Assembly (NCBI RefSeq): GCF_017874625.1
Contig: NZ_JAGIKZ010000003.1
Coordinates: 124,001-188,000 of the forward strand
Direction of reading: 5' to 3'
DNA from: Cytobacillus eiseniae
GTDB lineage: Bacteria > Bacillota > Bacilli > Bacillales > Cytobacillaceae
Length of the DNA: 64,000 bases
Position numbers and translations under genes: made by a program. The notes under the pieces are model-generated. The model had not been told where the DNA came from and searched no databases. It was given only the letters and a program-made list of their open reading frames with translations. This document shows positions 28,367-37,757 of this stretch, in pieces (the first letter of the stretch is position 1; every line of letters starts with the position of its first letter).

Positions 28367-29374
28367 ATGCTGAATAATCTCCTTGAAAAACAATATGGAA
28401 TCCAAATGGATGAGGAACTTCGTGTGGGCCCTTATCATGCTTGTCGGACACAAGGGCAAATTTACTTATTCGTACCAGTCGATGGATTTGCTGAAGATGA
28501 ACTGCTTGAATTAGAAATGCTTGCCGATCATTTAGCGAGAAATGGGGAAAAATATAGCAGTACCTTTCTCAAAACGAAGGACGGACAGCAAATGAGCGAA
28601 TGGGAAAACCGAAAATATTGTGTATTAAAAAATGAGTACGTCCAAAATCGTAAAATCAGCCGATTTGGGAGAAAGCTAGCAAAATTTCATTATCGGGGAA
28701 GATCAGTCGCCTTTTCTGTGAATAAGCTAAGCCGGATTGGCCAATGGAAGCAATTATGGGAAGCGCGGCTGGATCAAATGGAGAAGGTTTGGAATGAACT
28801 GTTGTTTACACAGCCTGATAATGAATTTGAACGAATGTTTCTGGAGTCCTTTCCATATTATATGGGAATAGCCGAAAATGCGATTCAATATTTAGTAGAT
28901 GCAGAACTTGATGATGATCCTACCATGATGGATAGCGGGACGATCAGTCATATTCGATTTACAGATCATACATGGGGAAATTCTTACTATATTAAAAATC
29001 CTTTTGATTGGGTATTCGATCATTCATCTAGAGATTTGGCTGAGTGGACAAGGGAGAAATATTTCCATAATATCAAGACATACGAGCCAGATTTAAAGAA
29101 GTTCTTAGCTGACTATCAAAGTGTTACGCCATTATCGTCTTTTTCTTGGCGTCTGTATTATGCGCGTATCCTTTTTCCCCTACACTATTTTACTTGTATT
29201 GAAACATACTATGGAACGCAATCAGAACAAGAGAAAATTCTTCTTGAAGAAAGACTAAATAAATTTTTACAGCAATCAGATGATCATGAGCGTTTTCTAG
29301 GAAGGTTTTTTGACTTTGCTGAAGTCCCCGTTTTAAAAATGAATATCCCTTTAGTAGACTGGTTAAAGAAATAA
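28367..29374 (+). CDS. yutH: Spore coat kinase-like protein YutH
   Basis: A 335-residue soluble protein of the CotS/YutH group, distantly related to choline and aminoglycoside kinases. HYRGRSVAF, FTDHTWGNSYYIKNPFDWVFDHSSRDLAEWTR and SFSWRLYYARILFPLHYF are typical; the last stretch follows the kinase-like C-lobe. Catalytic residues of true kinases are not clearly kept. B. subtilis YutH is a spore protein. ATG 28367 after AGAGGTG; a GTG at 28361 is inside the SD region. Repeat R6 abuts its RBS. Confidence 0.88.
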   Translation: MLNNLLEKQYGIQMDEELRVGPYHACRTQGQIYLFVPVDGFAEDELLELEMLADHLARNGEKYSSTFLKTKDGQQMSEWENRKYCVLKNEYVQNRKISRFGRKLAKFHYRGRSVAFSVNKLSRIGQWKQLWEARLDQMEKVWNELLFTQPDNEFERMFLESFPYYMGIAENAIQYLVDAELDDDPTMMDSGTISHIRFTDHTWGNSYYIKNPFDWVFDHSSRDLAEWTREKYFHNIKTYEPDLKKFLADYQSVTPLSSFSWRLYYARILFPLHYFTCIETYYGTQSEQEKILLEERLNKFLQQSDDHERFLGRFFDFAEVPVLKMNIPLVDWLKK

Positions 29375-29381
29375 TAAGATA

Positions 29382-29428
29382 CAAAGCCTGTGGGGCGGAG
29401 TTCATTCCCTACAGGCTTTTGATTTTTC
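29382..29428 (+). terminator. Terminator after yutH
   Basis: AAAGCCTGTGGGG / CCCTACAGGCTTT stem with T-rich tail. Confidence 0.82.
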
Positions 29429-29565
29429 AATTATTGAACTCCAATACAATACAAAAGAATAAGTCAAGCTGTGCTAGATGGGGAATTCCAGCCAACTTTT
29501 CTTCTGGAGGTTAAATAATGACCAAGTGCTAATCCTGTTTAAAATTTGAATTATTAGAAAAATCC

Positions 29566-29594
29566 TTGTAAAAATAATTGATTAGTTCTATAAT
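29566..29594 (+). promoter_or_regulatory. Promoter of the threonine operon
   Basis: TTGTAA at 29566-29571 and TATAAT at 29589-29594 with a 17-base spacer, 57 bases before hom. I see no T-box or other known leader RNA in the short 5' region. Confidence 0.7.
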
Positions 29595-29650
29595 GTCTAC
29601 TATATAAAAACAAATGTACATATAGAGTGAACAGTAAGGGGGATAAATAT

Positions 29651-30949
29651 ATGGAGGAAATTTCAATTGGGTTATTAGGCTTAGGAACGGTTGGATCGGG
29701 TGTTGTAAAAATTATTGAAAACCATCAGGATAAGCTCATTCACCAAATTGGTTGTCCTGTCAAAATCAAACGTATTCTTGTAAAGGACTTAAATAAAGAG
29801 CGGCTGGTTCATGTCGAGCGTACTTTACTCACTACTAATCCTGCTGAGATACTAGATGATCCGGATATTGATATCATTATTGAAGTGATGGGTGGAATTG
29901 AGGAAACAAAAATATATTTAAAACAAGCATTACTTAATAGGAAAAATATCGTTACCGCAAACAAAGATTTAATGGCCTTACACGGGGCGGAGCTTTTGAC
30001 GATTGCCTCAGAAAATAGCTGTGATCTTTTTTATGAGGCTAGTGTAGCAGGGGGAATTCCTATTTTACGAAGTCTTGTCGATGGACTTGCCTCTGATCGA
30101 ATTACGAAAATGATGGGGATTGTAAATGGAACAACTAATTTTATTCTCACAAAAATGACGAAGTATGGCAGTGATTATGAGGAAGTCTTGAAGGAAGCAC
30201 AGTCACTTGGCTATGCAGAAGCAGATCCGACAGCAGATGTTGAAGGACTAGATGCGGCTAGAAAGATGACAATCCTTTCAACACTTGGTTTTTCAATGAA
30301 AATTGATTTGGATGATGTGTTAGTCAAGGGTATTACAGGTGTGACAAAAAGTGATCTTACGTATGGGAAGCAGCTTGGCTATATAATGAAACTCATTGGG
30401 ATGGCTCACCGTGAAGGGGAAAAGGTTGAAATTAGTGTACAGCCAACATTAATGGCGGAGACACATCCTCTTGCATCAGTACAAGATGAATTTAATGCTG
30501 TCTATGTGTACGGAGAAGCGGTGGGAGAAACGATGTTCTATGGACCAGGTGCTGGAAGTATGCCAACAGCAACAGCGGTAGTGTCCGATCTTGTTGGGGT
30601 AATGAAAAATATGAGGCTAGGTGTTACCGGAAAAAGCGCTGTCACTCCGCAATTCAAAAAGCAAATTAAGGAACCAAGTGAAATGTTTTCAAAGTATTTT
30701 CTTCGCTTGCATGTGAAGGATGAAGTAGGTGTATTTGCAGAGATTACATCGATCTTTTCTGAGCAGCATATTAGTTTTGAAAAAATCCTCCAGCTGCCAT
30801 TGAAAGATAAAGGGCTTGCCGAAGTTGTACTAGTGACACATCAAGCCTCCTTGCAAAATTACGAGGATAGTTTAGTGAAAGTAAGAGATTTGCAGGCCGT
30901 TCAATCAATCGAAAGCTCCTATCGGGTAGAAGGGAGTGCCAATAGATGA
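29651..30949 (+). CDS. hom: Homoserine dehydrogenase
   Basis: A 432-residue enzyme reducing aspartate semialdehyde to homoserine, the branch point to threonine and methionine. The Rossmann motif is [12 protein letters not shown] at about 7-18; NGTTNFILT and [16 protein letters not shown] are active-site regions. Residues from about 350 form an ACT domain ([17 protein letters not shown]), the usual site of threonine feedback. ATG 29651 has AAGGGGG eight bases upstream; an earlier start at 29627 has no RBS. It overlaps thrC by four bases (ATGA). Confidence 0.97.
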   Translation: MEEISIGLLGLGTVGSGVVKIIENHQDKLIHQIGCPVKIKRILVKDLNKERLVHVERTLLTTNPAEILDDPDIDIIIEVMGGIEETKIYLKQALLNRKNIVTANKDLMALHGAELLTIASENSCDLFYEASVAGGIPILRSLVDGLASDRITKMMGIVNGTTNFILTKMTKYGSDYEEVLKEAQSLGYAEADPTADVEGLDAARKMTILSTLGFSMKIDLDDVLVKGITGVTKSDLTYGKQLGYIMKLIGMAHREGEKVEISVQPTLMAETHPLASVQDEFNAVYVYGEAVGETMFYGPGAGSMPTATAVVSDLVGVMKNMRLGVTGKSAVTPQFKKQIKEPSEMFSKYFLRLHVKDEVGVFAEITSIFSEQHISFEKILQLPLKDKGLAEVVLVTHQASLQNYEDSLVKVRDLQAVQSIESSYRVEGSANR

Positions 30950-32007
30950 GATGGTTAGGGCTATTGAATGAGTATAAAGAGTATTTGCCAATTAATGATC
31001 ACACACCATTGATTACATTGAATGAGGGAAATACACCGTTGATTCGTCTAAATAAGCTTTCTGATGAATGGGGGGTGGATCTTTATGTAAAAGTAGAAGG
31101 AGCCAATCCAACCGGCTCATTTAAAGATCGAGGCATGGTGATGGCTGTCGCAAAGGCAAAAGAGAACGGCAGTGATACGATTATATGTGCATCTACAGGG
31201 AATACATCTGCTGCTGCTGCTGCCTATGCTGCAAGAGCGGGCTTGAAGTGCATCGTCGTCATTCCAGATGGGAAAATTTCGATGGGGAAGCTTGCACAGG
31301 CAGCTATGTATGGAGCAGAAATTATTTCTATTGAGGGGAACTTTGATGATGCTTTGGCTCTCGTTCGAAAAATTAGCGAAACAGAATCTATTACTCTAGT
31401 GAATTCAGTAAATCCTTATCGATTAGAAGGGCAAAAAACGGCTGCCTTTGAGATTTGTGATGCATTAGGGAATGCGCCAGATATTCTTGCCCTACCAGTT
31501 GGGAATGCAGGGAATATTAGTGCCTATTGGAAGGGGTTTAAGGAATATCATCTGAAAAAGAAAACCGGCTTGCCACGAATGCATGGATTTGAGGCAGAAG
31601 GTGCTGCAGCTATCGTGCATAATCGAATTTTTGAACAGCCTGAGACCGTCGCAACAGCGATTCGTATTGGCAACCCAGCAAGCTGGCAGCTAGCAATAGA
31701 TGCAGTAAGGGAATCGAATGGGGCAGTGGATGAGGTGAGTGATGAACAAATTCTGCATATGTATAGAAAGTTAGCTTCAACAGAAGGGATTTTTGCTGAA
31801 CCTGCTTCTTGTGCGTCTCTTGCAGGTATTTATAAGCAGCTTCGTAATGGAGAGATTCCCCATCAATCAAGAGTGGTTGCGATTTTAACTGGAAGTGGCT
31901 TGAAGGATCCCCTAATAGCGATGGAAGCAAGTCCGATTACACCTGTTATCTTGCCAAATGATGAACAGGCAGTTGCTGCATATATTAAGGGAGTTGTTCC
32001 TATATGA
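30946..32007 (+). CDS. thrC: Threonine synthase
   Basis: A 353-residue PLP enzyme converting O-phosphohomoserine to threonine. The PLP lysine is K60 in GSFKDRGM, and the phosphate loop is [14 protein letters not shown]. The short form of the family, as in other Bacilli. Start ATG lies within the hom stop (ATGA), and thrB starts in the same manner at its end, so hom-thrC-thrB are translationally coupled. Confidence 0.97.
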   Translation: MRWLGLLNEYKEYLPINDHTPLITLNEGNTPLIRLNKLSDEWGVDLYVKVEGANPTGSFKDRGMVMAVAKAKENGSDTIICASTGNTSAAAAAYAARAGLKCIVVIPDGKISMGKLAQAAMYGAEIISIEGNFDDALALVRKISETESITLVNSVNPYRLEGQKTAAFEICDALGNAPDILALPVGNAGNISAYWKGFKEYHLKKKTGLPRMHGFEAEGAAAIVHNRIFEQPETVATAIRIGNPASWQLAIDAVRESNGAVDEVSDEQILHMYRKLASTEGIFAEPASCASLAGIYKQLRNGEIPHQSRVVAILTGSGLKDPLIAMEASPITPVILPNDEQAVAAYIKGVVPI

Positions 32008-32924
32008 ATGATGGGGAGATGCTCATCATTAAAGTACCTGGCAGTTCAGCCAATCTAGGTCCAGGCTTTGATTCGATCGGGTTAGCCGTAAATCTGTATT
32101 TAACGGTAGAAGCGGAGAAAGCTGAAAAGTGGGAGGTTGTTCCTCTTTCTAGCGAATTGGAGATGTTTCCAAAGGATGAAAGAAATTTTCTCATACAAAT
32201 CGCACTTCATACAGCAAGAAATTATCAAAGGGAGCTGCCTCCTTGCCGTATAAGAGTAAAAACAGATATTCCACTTGCAAGAGGACTTGGCTCAAGTGCA
32301 GCTGCTATTATTGCAGGGATCGAATTGGCTGATTCCTTTTGTCAGCTTCACCTAACTAGAGAGGAAAAACTAGAACTAGCAACAAAATTTGAAGGACATC
32401 CTGATAATGTAGGTGCAAGTCTATTCGGTGGTTTAGTTATAGGCTGTCAATTAGATGGGGAGGTAAGAATGGAAGCCTTTCACGATCTGACATTTGACCT
32501 CGTTGCTGTCGTTCCAAATGAGGAATTATTAACAAAAGATTCGAGAGGAGTGCTGCCAGACAGTCTTGTGTATAGTGAGGCAGTTCAAGCTGGTGCAGTT
32601 GGCAATGTTTTAATTGCCGCATTGTTAAAAGGAAACTATGAATTGGCAGGCAAAATGATGAAGGCAGACCGTTATCATCACCCGTATCGAAAAGCAATGG
32701 TGCCTCATTTGACTGATATTGAAGAATTGGCTCCTAAGCTAGGTGCCTTTGGTGTAGCATTAAGTGGGGCTGGACCGACTGTTCTTTGTTTAGCAGAAAA
32801 GGGAATGGGGAGAATGGTAGCTGAAGGACTGGCTCGACAATTGCCAAATATGGCGTGCAAATGCTTGACTATCGATCAAAATGGAAGTGTTGTATATTCT
32901 GTATCTGAAAGTGGAATTGCCTAA
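32004..32924 (+). CDS. thrB: Homoserine kinase
   Basis: A 306-residue GHMP-family kinase phosphorylating homoserine. Motif 1 [17 protein letters not shown] is at residues 12-28, the phosphate-binding [13 protein letters not shown] near 91, and motif 3 [14 protein letters not shown] near 250. Start overlaps the thrC stop by four bases. Last gene of the operon, closed by the terminator at 32939. Confidence 0.97.
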   Translation: MNDGEMLIIKVPGSSANLGPGFDSIGLAVNLYLTVEAEKAEKWEVVPLSSELEMFPKDERNFLIQIALHTARNYQRELPPCRIRVKTDIPLARGLGSSAAAIIAGIELADSFCQLHLTREEKLELATKFEGHPDNVGASLFGGLVIGCQLDGEVRMEAFHDLTFDLVAVVPNEELLTKDSRGVLPDSLVYSEAVQAGAVGNVLIAALLKGNYELAGKMMKADRYHHPYRKAMVPHLTDIEELAPKLGAFGVALSGAGPTVLCLAEKGMGRMVAEGLARQLPNMACKCLTIDQNGSVVYSVSESGIA

Positions 32925-32938
32925 CAGATGAACATAAA

Positions 32939-32968
32939 AAAAAGCGATGTCGGAACATCGCTTTTTTA
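32939..32968 (+). terminator. Threonine operon terminator
   Basis: AAAAGCGATGT / ACATCGCTTTT stem with T6. Confidence 0.9.
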
Positions 32969-32970
32969 AT

Positions 32971-33180
32971 GTCTACTAAATATATAATCGCGCGTTGTGT
33001 ATAAAATATAAATCGATTGTTTTACGTCCAGCTCCAGCGCCTATCGCCTATCAAACTTCAGTACTGCTCCACAACGATTGCGTCAACATCGGTTCGCTAT
33101 CGCTCACCGTGTTTCCTTTATCTCAGTCGCAGTCCTTCCAGTCTGTACGGCGAGACCTTAGGCACCTCCGCATTTGTTCA
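32971..33180 (+). repeat. Family A repeat, copy 3
   Basis: Near full-length: ATAATCGCGCGTTGTGTATAA, GTCCAGCTCCAGCGCCTATC, CAGTACTGCTCCACAACG, CGTCAACATCGGTTCGC, GCTCACCGTGTTTCC, CAGTCTGTACGGCGAGACC and TTAGGCACCTCCGCA. It ends at the yutI stop codon, and the T/A-rich ends may serve as spacer between convergent genes. Confidence 0.85.
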
Positions 33181-33420
33181 TTAAAATACTTGTTCAACCT
33201 CTGTGATACCAGGTACTTCTTCTAACAGTGCACGTTCGATTCCTGCTTTTAATGTGATGGTTGAGCTAGGGCATGTGCCGCAAGCACCTAGAAGACGAAG
33301 CTTAACGATCCCATCTTCCACATCCACTAATTCACAGTCTCCTCCGTCACGTAGAAGGAATGGACGTAATTTATCTAATACTTCTTGAACTTGATTCATC
33401 AAGGATGTTTGTTCTGCCAT
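33181..33420 (-). CDS. yutI: NifU C-terminal domain Fe-S carrier (YutI/Nfu)
   Basis: A 79-residue Nfu-type protein made only of the NifU C-terminal domain. The cluster-binding CXXC is in [20 protein letters not shown] at about residues 49-52. It receives clusters from Suf and hands them to targets such as aconitase or lipoyl synthase; that role is known for Nfu proteins. RBS AAAGGGG precedes ATG. A Fur/PerR-like box lies upstream at 33448-33462. Confidence 0.93.
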   Translation of the reverse strand: MAEQTSLMNQVQEVLDKLRPFLLRDGGDCELVDVEDGIVKLRLLGACGTCPSSTITLKAGIERALLEEVPGITEVEQVF

Positions 33421-33447
33421 TTGTATCTACCCCTTTCTTATTAATTA

Positions 33448-33462
33448 TTATAATCATTCTCA
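33448..33462 (-). promoter_or_regulatory. Fur/PerR-like box upstream of yutI
   Basis: TTATAATCATTCTCA on the plus strand. It differs at two positions from the Fur 7-1-7 consensus TGATAATNATTATCA and at two from the PerR box TTATAATNATTATAA, so the regulator cannot be decided. It is about 30-40 bases before the yutI start, in the promoter zone. Confidence 0.4.
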
Positions 33463-33585
33463 GTGCAAAAATCTATTTAAACAAACGGATTTCCACTTAA
33501 ATGAGCAATTTCCTGAGATTTCTACTCTTATTATATTGTAAAATAGAAGGAAGGATACTTTTTAATCAGGGGAGGAATGAATGGA

Positions 33586-33903
33586 ATGCATGAAATCGAA
33601 TTAACTGTCTATGGAGCCGAGCAATTATGCCCAAGCTGTGTGAATCTACCTTCTTCAAAAGAAACATATGAATGGCTGCAAGCGGCTTTAGACAGAAAAT
33701 ATGGAACACAGCCATTTAAGGTAACATATGTTGATATTCATCATCCACCAGTAGATGAGGAAAAGAGGAAATTTGCTCAAAGAGTGATTGATGAAGACAT
33801 GTTTTATCCAGTTGTTTTAATTGAAGATCAAATCGTAGGAGAAGGCAATCCAAGGCTTAAAACCATTTATGCGGAAATGGAGAAATACGGTTATCAAGCA
33901 TAA
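33586..33903 (+). CDS. yuzD: YuzD, thioredoxin-fold DUF1462 protein
   Basis: A 105-residue soluble protein with the DUF1462 pattern: LTVYGAEQLCPSCVNLPSSKETYEWL, YVDIHHPP and FYPVVLIEDQIVGEGNPRL. The CPSC motif and the cis-Pro-like FYPVV place it among thioredoxin-fold proteins; reductase activity is not shown. ATG 33586 is about ten bases after GGGGAGGA; ATG 33577 is too close to that SD. Divergent from yutI, consistent with Bacillus synteny. Confidence 0.88.
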   Translation: MHEIELTVYGAEQLCPSCVNLPSSKETYEWLQAALDRKYGTQPFKVTYVDIHHPPVDEEKRKFAQRVIDEDMFYPVVLIEDQIVGEGNPRLKTIYAEMEKYGYQA

Positions 33904-33913
33904 ATAAATAGGA

Positions 33914-33965
33914 AAAAAGAGAGCTTATGGAACTAATCAGAATGAACACAAGCTCTCTTTTCTTT
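33914..33965. terminator. Terminator between yuzD and the CNNM gene
   Basis: AAAGAGAGCTT / AAGCTCTCTTT stem with a loop of about 28 bases and T-rich tail; the genes converge here. Confidence 0.7.
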
Positions 33966-33981
33966 TATAAAATGACCGAGA

Positions 33982-35280
33982 TTAGATTTTTTCTACTTCA
34001 ATATAATGAATTTGATGTCCATCGATATTATTAATTTTGAATGTATACCCACCAAAGTCAATCTCTGAATTAATGTCAGCTTCAATATTTTGACTTAAGA
34101 ACCAGCCACCAAGTGTGTCAATATCTTCATGTGGCAAATCAATTCCTAATAAATTGTTCACATCTTCAATTAGTAATCTTGAATTTAATATATAGTGATT
34201 GTCATTAAGTTTACGTATATCAGGCACTTCATCTATATCAAATTCATCTCTAATTTCACCAACGATTTCTTCCAGTATATCTTCAACAGTTACTAACCCT
34301 GAAGTACCGCCATATTCATCCATTAGTATAGCAATATGAACCCGTTCCTTTTGCATTTTAACTAATAAATCGTGGATGGGAATCGTTTCAATTACACGAA
34401 TCACTGGATTAATGAATGCCTCTAATTTTAATGAAGCTTCATCTTTTTGCTCAATTTTGAGATAGGCTGTTAAAAATTCCTTTACATTAATAAAACCACG
34501 TACATTGTCCTTGTCCCCATCGACTACTGGGTAGCGGGTATAATTTTCCGAAGTAATGATATGGAGAATTTCTGTATATGTATCGTCCATTGAAATAGTG
34601 ACCATTTCTGTTCGTGGTACCATAATTTCCTTCGCAATTCTTTCATCAAATTCGAAGATATTATTCATATACTTTAATTCATTCATGTTAATTTCCCCAC
34701 TCTTATAACTTTCGGACAATAATATCCGCAGTTCTTCTTCGGAGTGAGCGACTTCATGTTCGGATGCTGGTTTTAAACCGAAAAGACCAACTAGAATACG
34801 TGCTGATCCATTTAAAACCCAAATAAAGGGGTACATTATTTTATAAAACCAGATGATCGGTACGGCACATGCAAGAGTAACTGCTTCAGCCTTTTGAATC
34901 GCAACCGTCTTTGGCGCTAGTTCCCCTACGACAACATGCAAGAATGTAACTAAAGCAAATGCAATTCCAAAGGATAAGAGATGTGTAATAGATTCATTTA
35001 GGTCTAATCTAATAAAAAGGGGGTGGAGAAGCTTTTCTACGGTCGGCTCCCCTAACCAACCAAGACCTAATGCTGTAACTGTGATCCCTAGCTGGCAGGC
35101 AGACAAGTATTCATCTAAATGTGTGACAACCTTTTTGGCAGAAAGGGCCCCTTTTTTTCCTTCTAAAATGAGTTGATCAATTCTAGAACTTCGCACTTTA
35201 ACTATGGCAAATTCAGTTGCCACGAAAAAGGCTGTTAATGCGATTAATAGGATAATCAAAATTAAATTTATCGTCGTCAA
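33982..35280 (-). CDS. CNNM/CorC-type hemolysin-family transporter
   Basis: A 432-residue membrane protein: DUF21/CNNM domain with four hydrophobic segments (residues 1-150), two CBS domains ([20 protein letters not shown] and [14 protein letters not shown], about 215-340) and a C-terminal CorC_HlyC domain. Family members export magnesium or protect against Mn/Mg stress (MpfA in Bacillus); the hemolysin label is historical. The only start in position is TTG 35280. The nearest SD, GGGAGGTG, lies about 30 bases upstream and serves an ATG whose four-codon frame stops in frame with this gene (see 35290-35304). Downstream of a MerR gene on the same strand. Confidence 0.9.
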   Translation of the reverse strand: MTTINLILIILLIALTAFFVATEFAIVKVRSSRIDQLILEGKKGALSAKKVVTHLDEYLSACQLGITVTALGLGWLGEPTVEKLLHPLFIRLDLNESITHLLSFGIAFALVTFLHVVVGELAPKTVAIQKAEAVTLACAVPIIWFYKIMYPFIWVLNGSARILVGLFGLKPASEHEVAHSEEELRILLSESYKSGEINMNELKYMNNIFEFDERIAKEIMVPRTEMVTISMDDTYTEILHIITSENYTRYPVVDGDKDNVRGFINVKEFLTAYLKIEQKDEASLKLEAFINPVIRVIETIPIHDLLVKMQKERVHIAILMDEYGGTSGLVTVEDILEEIVGEIRDEFDIDEVPDIRKLNDNHYILNSRLLIEDVNNLLGIDLPHEDIDTLGGWFLSQNIEADINSEIDFGGYTFKINNIDGHQIHYIEVEKI

Positions 35281-35289
35281 TAGGTAGCC

Positions 35290-35304
35290 TTACAAGTAAG
35301 GCAT
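35290..35304 (-). promoter_or_regulatory. Four-codon leader ORF and hairpin before the CNNM gene
   Basis: On the minus strand GGGAGGTGT precedes ATG CCT TAC TTG TAA; five codons later in the same frame comes the TTG start of the transporter. GCCTTAC and GTAAGGC inside the leader can pair into a seven-base stem. This suggests reinitiation, stop read-through or RNA-structure control of the transporter gene. Confidence 0.5.
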
Positions 35305-35409
35305 ACACCTCCCAATATTTTAATTATATGTGTTTGCTAGTCACTTCTCATTTTGCCCAGAGTGAAATCAGACATGCTAGAAATGAACATTCTATTTGGT
35401 GGAAATTGT

Positions 35410-35810
35410 TTAATTAAGCAGTAATAGCAATGTTTGAATTAAAGTAAGGCTTTCATGGGAAATTTCCTTTTTTATTCGTTCGAATTTCTTTTGATCTGTT
35501 CTTTCCAAGTGAGCGAGAGCTTCAGTTACCTCTTTTTCTAAAGTTTGCATTTTTAGCCTTAAGTCAAGAACATCGATCTCTTCTGAATATTTTTCAATGA
35601 TTTCATGCTTAATATGTTCTAGAGAGACCCCTTCTTGCTTTCTCTTCTCAATGAAGTGAATTCGATCTATGGAAGAGTCGTCGTAATAACGATAGTTTGA
35701 AGAGGAACGTTCAGCTTTTAATAATCCAAGCTTTGTATAATAATCAATCGTACGCTTAGTAAGCTTTGTTTTCTCAGCTAATTCACCTATTTTTAATTTC
35801 TCTGTCCCAA
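35410..35810 (-). CDS. MerR-family transcriptional regulator, start region disrupted
   Basis: A clear MerR protein of about 130 residues: KLKIGELAEKTKLTKRTIDYY (winged helix), GLLKAERSSSNYRYYDD, a dimerisation helix and a Leu-rich end. No ATG, GTG or TTG lies in this frame near the start. A consensus promoter (35846-35874) and SD GGGGGTG are correctly placed for the TTG at 35810, but that frame reaches TAA after five codons; the regulator is read in the -1 frame from there. Either a small insertion broke the gene, or it uses an unusual start. No metal-binding Cys is present, so a copper or zinc sensor is unlikely. It probably controls itself and the CNNM gene 130 bases downstream. Confidence 0.7.
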
Positions 35811-35845
35811 AAGAAACACCCCCAAACTATAACGTCGTGGTTGTA

Positions 35846-35874
35846 ATTATAATAAAAAATTAAGTGATTATCAA
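35846..35874 (-). promoter_or_regulatory. Promoter of the MerR/CNNM transcript
   Basis: On the minus strand TTGATA (35874-35869) and a perfect TATAAT (35851-35846), spacer 17. MerR-activated promoters usually have 19-20 base spacers, so this one would not need MerR-type unwinding. Confidence 0.7.
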
Positions 35875-35937
35875 GAATAATCAGTGAAGGTACCTATAAC
35901 CAAGTTAGGAGGGCGCTGTAAAAGTCTTTTTATGCAG

Positions 35938-35984
35938 AAAAAGAAGCTAACGACCTACTTCATAGAGGATGTTAGCTTCTTTTG
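35938..35984. terminator. Hairpin with T run downstream of yutJ side
   Basis: AAGAAGCTAAC / GTTAGCTTCTT stem with TT tail. The stretch 35881-36087 has no convincing gene; the 66-codon frame at 35884 runs through this hairpin. Confidence 0.6.
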
Positions 35985-36087
35985 TGGAGTGTATATGGAT
36001 GGAAACTTCCATTGTTTTCAAAATGTGTTTCTTTTAAGCAGTCTCCTAAATGGCAGTACTTTTGTAATAAATGGAGTGGGATGATAT

Positions 36088-37155
36088 TTAGCCACGATGA
36101 TTTTTATACATCCATAAAATTCCTGATTTAATCATACGAGCTACACGGCCAGTGATTGGTCTTTCGGCAACTACACCGAAGCCATGTTTCTTGCCAAGCG
36201 AGCCGAGTACCCCTTTTAGTTTGATGGTTGGCATTTCTTCAGGTAAAGATTCACCCTTCCAGCGTTTCAAAAGGATCTGTACAATTTGTTCAGCTTGTCC
36301 TTCTGCAAGCTGGGCACTTGGTGCTTGAGGCAGGCTTGCACAGTCGCCAACTACATAGACATGCTCATCCGTTGGAAGGTTGTGATGCATTGTAAGTATC
36401 ACTCTACCCTGTGTGTCCTTTTCTACATCCATGTCACGTACAATTTTATTAGGTTGAATGCCAGCTGTCCAAACGATGGCATCACAAGGAATCGGTTCAT
36501 CATGATTATAAAGAATATTTTCTTCCACTCGTGTAATATTCGAATGGCTGACAATATCCACTTCATGGCTATCAAACCATTGTTCCACATATGTGCTGAG
36601 TCTTTCTGGGAATGCAGAGAGAATATGGCTGCCTCGATCAAATAATTTAATGTTTAAATCAGGCCGGCTTTCGTGAAGCTCAGAGGCAATTTCAACTCCA
36701 CTTAGCCCCGCTCCAACAATGGCTACAACAGAGCCTGGAATTAAATTATTTAACGCTTGATACGTTGCACGTGATTTTTCAATTGTTTGGATGCTATACG
36801 TATAAACATCAGCACCAGGGACGTTATGGAATTTATCCTCACATCCGAGACCAATGATTAAATCATCATATGAAATGGGTGTTTCTCCATGTAAGCGTAC
36901 TTGTTTTTTCTCAATGTCTACACAAGTAATTTCACCATATTTGACGGTTAATCTTGGGTGTTCTGGAAAAGCAACTCTCACATGTTGATCAGAAATTGTG
37001 CCTGCAGCTAATGCATAATATTCTGTTTTTAAACAATGGTAAGGCGTTCGGTCAATTAAAGTAATCGATACATCTTCTGGTAGTTGATTTGGCAATAGAC
37101 GGGCAAGCACCCTCATACCGCCATATCCCCCTCCAAGGATAACTAGATTTTTCAT
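36088..37155 (-). CDS. yutJ: NAD(P)/FAD-dependent oxidoreductase YutJ (NDH-2-like)
   Basis: A 355-residue flavoprotein of the type II NADH dehydrogenase superfamily. The FAD motif GGGYGGMR starts at residue 8, the NADH motif VAIVGAGLSGVEIASEL is near 145, and the second FAD contact is VYVVGDCAS near 275. It is shorter than YumB at 41019 and lacks the C-terminal amphipathic part, so membrane attachment is uncertain. RBS AAAAGGGG precedes ATG. Confidence 0.9.
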   Translation of the reverse strand: MKNLVILGGGYGGMRVLARLLPNQLPEDVSITLIDRTPYHCLKTEYYALAAGTISDQHVRVAFPEHPRLTVKYGEITCVDIEKKQVRLHGETPISYDDLIIGLGCEDKFHNVPGADVYTYSIQTIEKSRATYQALNNLIPGSVVAIVGAGLSGVEIASELHESRPDLNIKLFDRGSHILSAFPERLSTYVEQWFDSHEVDIVSHSNITRVEENILYNHDEPIPCDAIVWTAGIQPNKIVRDMDVEKDTQGRVILTMHHNLPTDEHVYVVGDCASLPQAPSAQLAEGQAEQIVQILLKRWKGESLPEEMPTIKLKGVLGSLGKKHGFGVVAERPITGRVARMIKSGILWMYKNHRG

Positions 37156-37409
37156 TTTGAATTCCCCTTTTAGTCAGCTCTAAAGTAGTCATTATTTCGT
37201 ATAAAGTTAAAAGTATTTATTAAAATAAAAATTATCAAACAGCTTGATTCCATAGAAATTATAACGAAATTGTGTCAAAACTACAACAGTTAGCAGATGA
37301 AACTTGACAAATTAAGCTGTAAATAGTAAAAGTAAGCAGTTTTTACTAAACAAAATTGATTGCGGTGGAACATAAAAAAAGGTAGCATTAAAGAGTATGA
37401 GGTGATCAA

Positions 37410-37649
37410 GTGATAAAGCCAATTATTGAATTTTGTTTTAGTAATCTTGCGAGTGGATCTCAAAAAGCGTTTGAAATACTCGAAAAGGATTATGATTTGG
37501 ATGTAATTGAATATGGCTGCCTCGGTTATTGCGGGAAATGTGCAGGCACGCATTTCGCACTTGTGAACGGAGAAGCAGTTACAGGGGAAACACCTGAAGA
37601 ACTAGTAGAAAATATTTATCAATTTTTAGAAGAAAATCCAATGTTTTAA
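37410..37649 (+). CDS. yuzB: YuzB family protein (DUF1450)
   Basis: A 79-residue protein, full length for the DUF1450/UPF0349 family. Conserved cysteines in EFCFSN and [20 protein letters not shown] suggest metal or redox binding, with a thioredoxin-like [2Fe-2S] ferredoxin layout; this is inferred. GTG start with GAGGTGATCAA directly upstream, a near-perfect SD. Terminator follows at 37656. Confidence 0.9.
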   Translation: MIKPIIEFCFSNLASGSQKAFEILEKDYDLDVIEYGCLGYCGKCAGTHFALVNGEAVTGETPEELVENIYQFLEENPMF

Positions 37650-37655
37650 AATGAT

Positions 37656-37693
37656 AAAAGACTACACCGGATAGAAAAGTGTAGTCTTTTTTT
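37656..37693 (+). terminator. Terminator after yuzB
   Basis: AAAAGACTACAC / GTGTAGTCTTTT stem with T run. Confidence 0.88.
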
Positions 37694-37757
37694 GATAGCT
37701 GCTTCAACATGTATTCCTCCACTAGCATGGCCTTAAGGAGTGGGGGAGTTTATGTTC

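Noticed and set aside
33982-35280. Hemolysin
   Set aside because: The CNNM/CBS/CorC_HlyC arrangement is an ion transporter; the hemolysin name of the family is historical.
35884-36084. 66-codon frame between the MerR gene and yutJ
   Set aside because: Crosses a strong hairpin terminator and has no credible RBS.
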